A stretch of 7,653 bases of DNA. It comes from an uncultured Holdemanella sp. (lineage in GTDB: Bacteria > Bacillota_I > Bacilli_A > Erysipelotrichales > Erysipelotrichaceae). The stretch covers positions 1-7,653 of the forward strand of contig NZ_CAKVJB010000059.1 in assembly GCF_934754935.1 (NCBI RefSeq). Reading direction: 5' to 3'. Positions 1 to 5,517 of the stretch are shown here, in pieces. The notes below the pieces were generated by a model. The model saw only the letters and a program-made list of their open reading frames with translations. It made no database searches and had not been told where the DNA came from. Position numbers and translations under genes: made by a program. The number at the start of each line of letters is the position of its first letter. Position 1 is the stretch's first letter.

Positions 1-20
1 TTAGTTTGTATTTTATTTCC

Positions 21-40
21 TGTTCAGTTTTCAAAGATCA
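21..40 (-). promoter_or_regulatory. rRNA leader boxA-like motif
   Basis: On the minus strand this reads TGATCTTTGAAAACTGAACA, close to the conserved element found just before mature 16S (and 23S) rRNA in Bacillus, Staphylococcus and Enterococcus, where it includes boxA for antitermination. It lies about 20-40 nt inside the transcript expected from the promoter at 65-93. The rRNA itself would start beyond the left edge, so the 16S assignment is inference from the motif and the promoter. Confidence 0.7.
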
Positions 41-64
41 TGTGCACCTCAGCAGTGCTCATCT

Positions 65-93
65 ATATTACCAAATCATTTCCAACTTGTAAA
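65..93 (-). promoter_or_regulatory. Strong sigma-A promoter, probably of an rRNA operon
   Basis: The minus strand shows a -35 TTTACA (88-93), a 17-nt spacer and a -10 TAATAT (65-70). The predicted start is near 58-60. Directly upstream of the -35 is an A/T tract (94-120) that could act as an UP element. A small GCAC/GTGC hairpin (about 43-58) and the boxA-like motif follow within 40 nt, as in an rRNA leader. The transcript runs out of the left edge. Confidence 0.7.
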
Positions 94-104
94 CCCCTTT
101 TTTT

Positions 105-169
105 AAAAAAATTAAAAAAAGAAAAGAAGATTCATTCAGCTCCGTCAAACCTACTAGAATCTTCTCTCC
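105..169 (-). terminator. Intrinsic terminator upstream of the rRNA promoter
   Basis: Positions 121-133 pair with 157-169 in a 13-bp stem (two G-U pairs in the minus-strand RNA) around a 23-nt loop. On the minus strand the stem is followed at once by seven Ts, AA and seven more Ts (105-120). The T tract lies only on the minus-strand side, so it should stop minus-strand transcripts. It sits just before the -35 of the rRNA promoter and may insulate that operon. The long loop makes its strength uncertain. Confidence 0.55.
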
Positions 170-289
170 GTCAAAATTTGTTTTTGACACTAAAAATGAC
201 TCGCGCTATCAATTTTACTGTCTGTTATTCCCTCAGAAGTATTAGTATCAATCCCAAATTCCCCAAGCCTTTAAAAAAGCTTTATTTAC
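107..289 (-). ncRNA. Candidate small RNA between promoter and terminator, unidentified
   Basis: A minus-strand promoter (296-324) and an intrinsic terminator (105-169) bracket about 180 nt with no credible reading frame. The RNA would contain a 7-bp hairpin (265-282), a 7-bp hairpin with loop ACAAA (170-188) directly next to the terminator stem, and the terminator. I do not recognise 6S RNA, SRP RNA or a known riboswitch in it. It could instead be an abortive upstream rRNA leader. There is no comparative evidence, so confidence is low. Confidence 0.3.
184..212 (+). promoter_or_regulatory. Possible distal promoter of the methionine sulfoxide reductase gene
   Basis: A perfect -35 TTGACA (184-189) is followed after 17 nt by TATCAA (207-212), a 4 of 6 match to the -10 consensus. 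It would give a leader of about 160 nt before the ATG at 380. The weak -10 and the nearer extended -10 at 355-363 make this a secondary candidate. Confidence 0.3.
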
Positions 290-295
290 ACTTCT

Positions 296-324
296 ATAGT
301 ACTTAAAAAAAAGCTTTTTTTCAA
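296..324 (-). promoter_or_regulatory. Candidate minus-strand promoter upstream of the rRNA promoter
   Basis: On the minus strand, -35 TTGAAA (319-324), a 17-nt spacer and -10 TACTAT (296-301). The start would be near 289-291. The spacer is an A/T tract containing AAGCTT. It may drive the candidate small RNA or be a distal rRNA-operon promoter. The -10 is only a 4 of 6 match. Confidence 0.4.
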
Positions 325-340
325 TGACAAAAGTCACTAA
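321..340. promoter_or_regulatory. Imperfect dyad between divergent promoters, possible operator
   Basis: The half sites TCAATGAC (321-328) and GTCACTAA (333-340) are inverted with 6 of 8 matches around AAAA. A second inverted pair, CAATGA (322-327) and TCATTG (343-348), overlaps it. The dyad overlaps the -35 of the minus-strand promoter at 296-324 and lies just upstream of the -10 for the reductase gene, a position suited to a regulator of both. It does not match a regulator consensus that I know. Confidence 0.3.
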
Positions 341-354
341 TTTCATTGTTTTTT

Positions 355-363
355 TGGTAAAAT
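355..363 (+). promoter_or_regulatory. Extended -10 promoter of the methionine sulfoxide reductase gene
   Basis: TGG immediately before TAAAAT gives an extended -10 element (TGnTAtAAT type); no good -35 lies at the usual distance. The start would fall near 370, leaving a leader of only about 10 nt that consists of the Shine-Dalgarno and its spacer. Confidence 0.4.
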
Positions 364-368
364 AAGTT

Positions 369-375
369 GGGTGAT
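369..375 (+). promoter_or_regulatory. Shine-Dalgarno that sets the reductase start
   Basis: GGGTGAT matches the GGTGAT part of the anti-Shine-Dalgarno complement and ends four bases before the ATG at 380. It contains the GTG at 371, which would otherwise extend the protein by three residues. A codon inside its own ribosome binding site is unlikely to be used, so ATG 380 is preferred. Confidence 0.55.
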
Positions 376-379
376 AAAA

Positions 380-826
380 ATGAATAAAATTTTAATAGAA
401 CAATGCAAGTATTTAGTGGATGAAACACTACCAAATATCGCAAATATATCCAATTTGATTGCCCTTTTATTTCATGAAATGGAAAACATCAATTGGCTAG
501 GCTTTTATATTTGCGATGAAAACAAACAAGAATGTACTCTAGGACCATTTCAAGGAAAAGTTGCCTGTACACGCATACCTTATGGAAAAGGCGTTGTAGG
601 TACTTGTGCTAAAACACAAGAAACGCAAAGAATCGAAGATGTACATAAATTTGCTGGTCATATCGCATGTGATTGTGCTTCTAATTCGGAAATCTGTATT
701 CCGATAAAAAAAGATGACAAACTCGTTGCCATCTTAGATATCGATTCTTTTGAATTCAACAATTTCTCAATTGAAGATCAAGCTATCTTAGAAAAGATCT
801 GTGAATTCTTTATTCCCCTTTTCTAA
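380..826 (+). CDS. msrC: Free methionine-R-sulfoxide reductase (fRMsr, GAF domain)
   Basis: Reduces free methionine-(R)-sulfoxide to methionine in the cytoplasm; homologues are E. coli MsrC (YebR) and B. subtilis YtsP. From ATG 380 it has 148 residues and is one GAF domain. The family core is clear: INWLGFY (37-43), LGPFQGKVAC (54-63), RIPYGKGV (65-72), QRIEDVH (83-89), GHIACD (93-98), SNSE (101-104) and ILDIDS (118-123). Of the three cysteines of the E. coli enzyme, the equivalents of Cys84 (Cys63) and Cys118 (Cys97) are present. The Cys94 position is Val73, with Cys76 three residues later; Cys99 and Cys106 are extra. It converges on the AAC(3)-like gene and overlaps it by 17 bp. Family assignment is firm; activity despite the shifted cysteine is inferred. 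Confidence 0.9.
   Translation: MNKILIEQCKYLVDETLPNIANISNLIALLFHEMENINWLGFYICDENKQECTLGPFQGKVACTRIPYGKGVVGTCAKTQETQRIEDVHKFAGHIACDCASNSEICIPIKKDDKLVAILDIDSFEFNNFSIEDQAILEKICEFFIPLF
706..734 (-). terminator. Intrinsic terminator of the glpK operon inside the opposing gene
   Basis: In minus-strand RNA, 726-734 and 712-720 form a 9-bp stem (one G-U) with a 5-nt loop CGAGU (721-725), followed by six Us (706-711). The G-U pair becomes an A-C mismatch in plus-strand RNA, and no U tract exists on that side, so it is directed at minus-strand transcripts. It lies 76 nt beyond the stop codon of the AAC(3)-like gene, and no better terminator is visible in between. It falls in the reductase codons for KKDDKLVAI. 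Confidence 0.6.
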
Positions 827-1523
827 GTACATAAACATCTTCTAAACTCGATTCACTTTGTAGAACATCTAAACCATCTAATAAATCTCTAGATATTTCG
901 TCATCTACAACTTGAACAATAAAAGACTTTGTCAATTGTCTTTTCGAACGAAGAAAAGCCCTTTGTACAATCGTCTTTCCCAATTGATACTCATTTGAAA
1001 GTGCCTGAACCATTAAACTCTTTTCTGGTGATACACCAACAAGAAGGTTACAGGCATTTTTTTCATTTAAAAAAGATAAACTACCATGAAAACTTAACGC
1101 ATCATTGACATCCACCTTTAAAATATTTTCTTCAAAATTACCCCAATACGCAAAACTATATACAGGATGATTTGACCTGTAAACATCTTTATAACGTAAA
1201 AATAAATTTGTACAATCCTTATATATTTCACTTGGTGTATATATCACATGAAAACCAGGTAGATTCTCACGAACCTCTTTCCACTTTTCATATGGAAAAT
1301 AATTATCAAGACAAGCAGGATCCAAACAAGAATAAGAGAAACAAGGCATGCATAATAAGCCCGTATCTCCGATCAATTCTTGTAGTGTTTCAATCAACAT
1401 TTGACAATTTCCAACCAAGCCACTATAACGATTCAGATCTGCCTCTAATAAAACCTTGCTTCCCTTTTGAATGCCTAAATCTATAAAAATTTGTTTAAAA
1501 TCTTCTTTTGTATAAATTTCCAT
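810..1523 (-). CDS. AAC(3)-family N-acetyltransferase-like protein, divergent
   Basis: The 237-residue protein has the outline of the AAC(3) fold (Antibiotic_NAT), which moves acetyl from acetyl-CoA to an amine, classically N-3 of aminoglycosides. Landmarks are GIQKGSKVLL (17-26), GLLCMPCFSYS (55-65), RENLPGFHVIYTPSE (85-99), the conserved SNHP (117-120) with SFAYWG (123-128), and LLVGVS (160-165). Two family signatures are lost: the HSS/HAS after the first strand is Glu-Ala-Asp (27-29), and the TxLHxAE motif with the likely catalytic His reads LMVQALS (170-176), Gln173 replacing His. It is also shorter than the usual 260-280 residues. A role in aminoglycoside resistance is therefore doubtful and the substrate is unknown. 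ATG 1523 lies 16 nt after the glpK stop with no clear Shine-Dalgarno, which suggests cotranscription and perhaps coupling with glpK. Confidence 0.75.
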   Translation of the reverse strand: MEIYTKEDFKQIFIDLGIQKGSKVLLEADLNRYSGLVGNCQMLIETLQELIGDTGLLCMPCFSYSCLDPACLDNYFPYEKWKEVRENLPGFHVIYTPSEIYKDCTNLFLRYKDVYRSNHPVYSFAYWGNFEENILKVDVNDALSFHGSLSFLNEKNACNLLVGVSPEKSLMVQALSNEYQLGKTIVQRAFLRSKRQLTKSFIVQVVDDEISRDLLDGLDVLQSESSLEDVYVLRKGE

Positions 1524-1539
1524 GCCAATATTCTAACTT

Positions 1540-3021
1540 TTATTTGTAACTCTGGCAAGTTTTTACAGCCTTTTTCCAGTTCGAATACAAGCCTTCCATA
1601 TCTTCTTTACTCTTTTCAGGAACAAACTCTCTAGAAAGTTCTACACCAAGCTCATCCTGCGTCCAATACCCACAAGAAAGCCCGGCAAGATAAGCAGCAC
1701 CTAAAGCCGTTAATTCATTTGTCTTAAAGCGTTGCACTGGCATTTGAAGTAAGTCACTTTGAAACTGCAACAAGAAATTATTCGCAGCAGCCCCACCATC
1801 CACTTTCATAGAAGTAATATCAATTTGACTATCCTGTCTCATAGCCTCTAATACATCCTTTGATTGATACGCCATAGATTCTAAAGCTGCACGTACAATA
1901 TGATTTTTATTGGCGCCAAAAGTTAAGCCTAAAATACTAGCCTGACACGCATCATCCCAATATGGTGCTCCAAGCCCTACAAAAGCCGGTACAATATAGA
2001 CTCCATTGGTATTCTCTACACTTTCTGCCATAGCTTGTGTATCTTTTGTATTTTCAAATAACTGCATCTGATCACGAAGCCACTTCATTAAACTACCAGA
2101 GACAAAAATACTTCCTTCAAGGGCATAATCTACCTTATCACCAATTTGCCATGCCACAGTCGATAATAAACCATTATTCGATTCAACAATTTTATCTCCC
2201 GTATTCATCAACATGAATCCACCTGTACCATATGTATTCTTGATACCACCCGCATTAAAGCAACCTTGACCAAACAAAGCAGCCTGTTGATCTCCAACGA
2301 CTGAACAAATCGGCACTTCTTGACCAAAGAAATGATAAGAAGCCGTCTTACAATATGCATAGGATGTAGGTTTTACTTCAGGTAAAATACATTTTGGAAT
2401 ATCAAACATTTCAAGCAATTCATCATCCCAAGACAAAGTATGAATATTAAAAAGTAGTGTACGACTCGCATTCGATACATCGGTAATATGAGTTAAAGAT
2501 CCCGATAACTTCCATACGATCCAACTATCCATCGTACCAAATAAAACTTCCCCTTTTTTTGCCTTTTCATACACATTCGGATTCTGATCGAAAATAAAAC
2601 GAATCTTACTTGCTGAAAAATAAGGATCGATACGAAGACCTGTTTTCGCCTTTACAACCTCTTCATAACCTTTCTCTTTCCAATCATCGCAAATACGCTT
2701 TGTCTGTTTAGACTGCCAAACAATAGCCGGACTTACAGGAAGTCCTGTTGAAGCATCCCATAAAACACTGGTTTCACGCTGATTACTAATTCCAATGGCA
2801 GCCACTTGTTCAGGACTGATCTTACTTTTTAAAATCACCTCGCTCATTACAGCTAAACATGCTAGCCAAATCTCATTGGCATCTTGTTCTACCCAACCTG
2901 GATGTGGGTAGGATATTGTCGTTTCTTTTTGGGCAATTTCTACCACGTTTGCCGTTTTATCAAATAATACGGCACGCGTACTTGTTGTTCCGTGGTCAAT
3001 TGCTAAAATATATTTTTGCAT
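1540..3021 (-). CDS. glpK: Glycerol kinase
   Basis: ATP-dependent phosphorylation of glycerol to sn-glycerol 3-phosphate, which traps glycerol in the cytoplasm for catabolism and lipid synthesis. The 493 residues match the normal length and the FGGY kinase layout of two actin-like domains. Seen are DHGTTSTRA (9-17, phosphate loop), NQRETS (80-85, glycerol contacts), FGTMDSWIVWKL (161-172), SNASRT (183-188), GDQQAALFGQG (243-253, catalytic Asp), NTYGTGGFM (262-270), GAPYWD (351-356) and DGGAAANNFLLQFQSD (408-423, family signature). The loop YHFFG (229-233) keeps His230, the equivalent of enterococcal His232, which HPr phosphorylates to activate the enzyme. Its Shine-Dalgarno is strong and it has its own promoter. 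No glpF or glpO follows; the next gene is AAC(3)-like. Confidence 0.96.
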   Translation of the reverse strand: MQKYILAIDHGTTSTRAVLFDKTANVVEIAQKETTISYPHPGWVEQDANEIWLACLAVMSEVILKSKISPEQVAAIGISNQRETSVLWDASTGLPVSPAIVWQSKQTKRICDDWKEKGYEEVVKAKTGLRIDPYFSASKIRFIFDQNPNVYEKAKKGEVLFGTMDSWIVWKLSGSLTHITDVSNASRTLLFNIHTLSWDDELLEMFDIPKCILPEVKPTSYAYCKTASYHFFGQEVPICSVVGDQQAALFGQGCFNAGGIKNTYGTGGFMLMNTGDKIVESNNGLLSTVAWQIGDKVDYALEGSIFVSGSLMKWLRDQMQLFENTKDTQAMAESVENTNGVYIVPAFVGLGAPYWDDACQASILGLTFGANKNHIVRAALESMAYQSKDVLEAMRQDSQIDITSMKVDGGAAANNFLLQFQSDLLQMPVQRFKTNELTALGAAYLAGLSCGYWTQDELGVELSREFVPEKSKEDMEGLYSNWKKAVKTCQSYK

Positions 3022-3028
3022 AGAAAAA

Positions 3029-3036
3029 ATCTCCTT
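3029..3036 (-). promoter_or_regulatory. glpK Shine-Dalgarno
   Basis: AAGGAGAT on the minus strand, seven bases before the glpK ATG. It is a near-perfect site and fixes the start at 3021. Confidence 0.85.
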
Positions 3037-3045
3037 ATATGTCTA

Positions 3046-3074
3046 ATTTTAATCTTTTTGTAAGCCCTTTACAA
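3046..3074 (-). promoter_or_regulatory. glpK promoter
   Basis: On the minus strand, -35 TTGTAA (3069-3074), a 17-nt spacer and -10 TAAAAT (3046-3051, 5 of 6). The start would be near 3039, just ahead of the Shine-Dalgarno. It lies between the pheT terminator and glpK, so glpK should be expressed separately from pheST. Confidence 0.55.
3058..3074. promoter_or_regulatory. Palindrome over the glpK -35, candidate cre-like operator
   Basis: TTGTAA (3058-3063) and TTACAA (3069-3074) form a perfect 6-bp inverted repeat around GCCCT. The outer TGTAA and TTACA parts resemble the arms of a CcpA cre box, but the core has one extra base and lacks the central CG. It covers the -35 box, so a bound protein would repress. 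Catabolite control of glpK is common in Firmicutes; the identity of the binder here is inference. Confidence 0.4.
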
Positions 3075-3080
3075 GATTTG

Positions 3081-3117
3081 TTAGACAAAAGAAAAGAGAT
3101 GTCAAAAAACATCTCTT
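3081..3117 (-). terminator. Intrinsic terminator of pheST
   Basis: Positions 3094-3102 pair with 3109-3117 in a perfect 9-bp stem around a 6-nt loop. The minus strand continues with TTTCTTTTGTC (3084-3094), an interrupted T tract. The stem overlaps the pheT stop codon. It separates pheST from the glpK promoter. Confidence 0.65.
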
Positions 3118-5503
3118 AGCTACGAAGTGTTGCGTTACAGTCTTTTTGAATATGTTCTAAGATTGCTTCAAACACTTGGTTGATTTCTTCATCTTTTAAT
3201 GTATGAGAATCCGACTGGAATGTGATCGATAACGCTACTGATTTTTCATCTTTACTTACGTGTTCACCTTCATACACATCAAATACTTCTACATCACGAA
3301 TAATCATTTCTTTATTGAAACGACCTTGTTTATTAATTATATCCACTACCTTTTGTACTGGCATTGCACGATCTAGAACGAATGCTAAGTCACGAGATAC
3401 ACTTGGATATTTTGATACTGGACTAAATTTAATTTTTGATTTCTTCACATCAATCAACGCATCAAAGTCTAGTTCAGCCATCACAATATTCTTACCATAT
3501 TGAGGATGAATATCACCTAAAAGTCCAACACAATCTTTTCCTAACATGATCTTAGCACTGCGATAAGGATGGAAGTGTGTTGTATCCAAATCATTTTCGA
3601 CAAAAGAAATTCTTTGAGCGGCAATACCAATCTGATCTAAGAAGGCTTCAATCAAACCTTTTAATGTATAGAAATCACTTGGTGTTACATCACTTGTCCA
3701 ACGAGTTTGTTGCAAGTTTCCACTCATAGCGATTGCTAAATGCATTTTTGTCCCACTTACACCAGCTACATCACTCAATTCAAAGACATTGACGTCTTTG
3801 ATATTACGCGCACGGTTATAAGAAACTACATCTAATAAACTTGGTAAAATGCTTGTACGAATATAACGACGTTCTTCGCTCATAGGACTTGCTAGTTCAA
3901 TGGCTTCATCCTTATTGAAAATCGCATTATCTTTCTTTTCAGTACTGATCAAAGTATATGTTAAACAATCTTGTAAACCTTGGCTACATAAGAATTGACG
4001 TGCCTGACGAGTCAATTGTTGTTTATAAGTTAATTTACCTTCTGTCATAGGCATTACTGGAAGTGTACTAGGTAAACGATCATAGCCTAACATACGAATA
4101 ACTTCTTCACTTAAATCGGCCATTCCTTCCATATCGGTTCTTGAACTTGGAATGTGACATGTGATAGTTGTACCTTCAACTTCTGGTTTAAAGTCTAAAC
4201 GTGTAAATACATCCACAACTTCATCTAAGTTGAAGTCTGTACCCAAACGATTGTTGATTGCTTCTAAAGTACAAGAAATTGATTTTGGCTCATAAGGAAC
4301 TTGTCCATATTGAACCGTTTCTTCAATATCTGTCGCATCCGCATATTCAATCAATAATTGAACGGCACGGTCCAAGGCTTTCTTACTAGCCAATGGTTCA
4401 ATCCCTTTTTGGTAGCGAACACTCGCATCTGTTGATAAATTTAATCGACGAGCTGTATTACGAATCGATACATGATCAAAAATAGCACATTCAATAATCA
4501 TTGAATCTGTCGTATCTAAAATTTTAGAATCATCTCCACCCATGATGCCGGCAATACCGATTGGTTTTCCTTGGTTTGTGATGACAATATCTTCTGGTTG
4601 TAATTTATAAGTTACACCATCTAAAGCTGTATATTCCTCATCAAATCCATCCGCTACAACAATACTTTGTACTGGCAATGATTTTGCATCATAGAAGTGC
4701 ATTGGCTGACCTGTTTCTAACATAACAATATTTGAAATATCAACAACATTATTGATTGATTTTACACCACTCGCTGCCAATAATTCTTTCATCCATTTTG
4801 GACTTTCTTTGATTGTTAAATGATTAATCACTTTTCCATAGAATAGTGGACATTTTTCAGTTGTACTTTCAACATGTAGATTTGTAGCACCACCAACATC
4901 ACTTGCCCCATCATATTCAGGAAGTTTAACTTCACGATTTAAGATGGCACCCGCTTCTTTTGCCATATTAAATGCAGCTAGACAATCATTACGATTTGGT
5001 GTTAATCCAATATCTAACACTTCATCATCTAGACCTAAATAGCCAAGTGGATCTGTATTTCCTACTGGTGCATCAGCTGGTAATACTTCAATACCATTCT
5101 TTTGATCTTCATTTAAACTAGCTGGATCTACTCCAAGTTCTAGTAATGAACAAATCATACCATTACTTTCAACACCACGAATAACTCCATTCTTGATTTC
5201 TCCACCAGGTAAAACAGCACCTGGTAATGCGACGATTACATTTTGTCCTGCAGCCACGTTTGGTGCACCACAAACAATATTGACAACTTCATTTCCAACA
5301 TTGACAGTTGTACAGTGTAAATGATCACTATCTGGATGTTCTGTACAAGTCTCAACGTGACCAATCACTAAATTTGTTCCTTGCGATAAATGTTCAATAC
5401 CTTCTACTTCAAAACCAGCATCTGTAATACGTTTTGCCATTTCTTCAATAGAAAGATCTTGTACATCCATAAATTGATTAAACCATTTTCTTGAAATACG
5501 CAT
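3116..5503 (-). CDS. pheT: Phenylalanyl-tRNA synthetase beta subunit
   Basis: Large subunit of the cytoplasmic alpha2-beta2 enzyme that charges tRNA-Phe; it carries the editing site for mischarged Tyr-tRNA-Phe and binds tRNA. At 795 residues it is full length. Domains in order: an N-terminal segment with an EMAP-type OB fold (about 40-150: HPDSDHLHC, CGAPNV, GVESNGMICS); B3/B4 editing domain (about 212-385: NNVVDISNIV, GQPMHFYDA, GIAGIMGG); B5 domain (about 402-475); a non-catalytic synthetase-like core (about 485-685); and a C-terminal FDX-ACB domain (about 695-795: YPSVSRDLAFVL). Start ATG 5503 has an AGGAGGA site seven bases upstream that overlaps the pheS stop, so pheS and pheT are probably translationally coupled. 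It ends in the terminator stem at 3094-3117. Confidence 0.97.
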   Translation of the reverse strand: MRISRKWFNQFMDVQDLSIEEMAKRITDAGFEVEGIEHLSQGTNLVIGHVETCTEHPDSDHLHCTTVNVGNEVVNIVCGAPNVAAGQNVIVALPGAVLPGGEIKNGVIRGVESNGMICSLLELGVDPASLNEDQKNGIEVLPADAPVGNTDPLGYLGLDDEVLDIGLTPNRNDCLAAFNMAKEAGAILNREVKLPEYDGASDVGGATNLHVESTTEKCPLFYGKVINHLTIKESPKWMKELLAASGVKSINNVVDISNIVMLETGQPMHFYDAKSLPVQSIVVADGFDEEYTALDGVTYKLQPEDIVITNQGKPIGIAGIMGGDDSKILDTTDSMIIECAIFDHVSIRNTARRLNLSTDASVRYQKGIEPLASKKALDRAVQLLIEYADATDIEETVQYGQVPYEPKSISCTLEAINNRLGTDFNLDEVVDVFTRLDFKPEVEGTTITCHIPSSRTDMEGMADLSEEVIRMLGYDRLPSTLPVMPMTEGKLTYKQQLTRQARQFLCSQGLQDCLTYTLISTEKKDNAIFNKDEAIELASPMSEERRYIRTSILPSLLDVVSYNRARNIKDVNVFELSDVAGVSGTKMHLAIAMSGNLQQTRWTSDVTPSDFYTLKGLIEAFLDQIGIAAQRISFVENDLDTTHFHPYRSAKIMLGKDCVGLLGDIHPQYGKNIVMAELDFDALIDVKKSKIKFSPVSKYPSVSRDLAFVLDRAMPVQKVVDIINKQGRFNKEMIIRDVEVFDVYEGEHVSKDEKSVALSITFQSDSHTLKDEEINQVFEAILEHIQKDCNATLRS

Positions 5504-5510
5504 ATTTAAA

Positions 5511-5517
5511 TCCTCCT
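5511..5517 (-). promoter_or_regulatory. pheT Shine-Dalgarno overlapping the pheS stop
   Basis: AGGAGGA on the minus strand, seven bases before the pheT ATG. Its first two bases are the last two of the pheS TAG stop (5516-5518). A ribosome ending pheS sits on the pheT start region, which favours equal synthesis of the two subunits. Confidence 0.85.

Noticed and set aside
40..306. Plus-strand reading frame of 88 codons in the left intergenic region
   Set aside because: It has no ribosome binding site and no family resemblance, its composition follows A/T tracts, and it runs across the rRNA promoter and terminator hairpins of the other strand.
271..322. Two A-tract/AAGCTT/T-tract segments as a repeat or terminator
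   Set aside because: The palindromes have almost no loop and lack GC pairs; they are better read as A/T-rich promoter spacer and hairpin sequence than as a repeat element.
371..379. GTG start three codons upstream for the reductase
   Set aside because: The GTG lies inside the GGGTGAT Shine-Dalgarno that serves ATG 380, and family members do not need the extra residues.
1026..1067. Plus-strand terminator for the reductase gene (TGGTG/CACCA hairpin, later T run)
   Set aside because: The 5-bp hairpin is separated from the T run by about 18 nt, and the site is 200 bp beyond the gene, so it does not meet the form of an intrinsic terminator.
1172..1486. Plus-strand frame opposite the AAC(3)-like gene
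   Set aside because: It is a shadow of a gene with clear family motifs on the minus strand, and its own translation shows no recognisable domain or start signal.
3222..3503. Plus-strand frame opposite the end of pheT
   Set aside because: It is antisense to the conserved FDX-ACB domain, rich in Ser and Thr as expected of a shadow frame, without a ribosome binding site.
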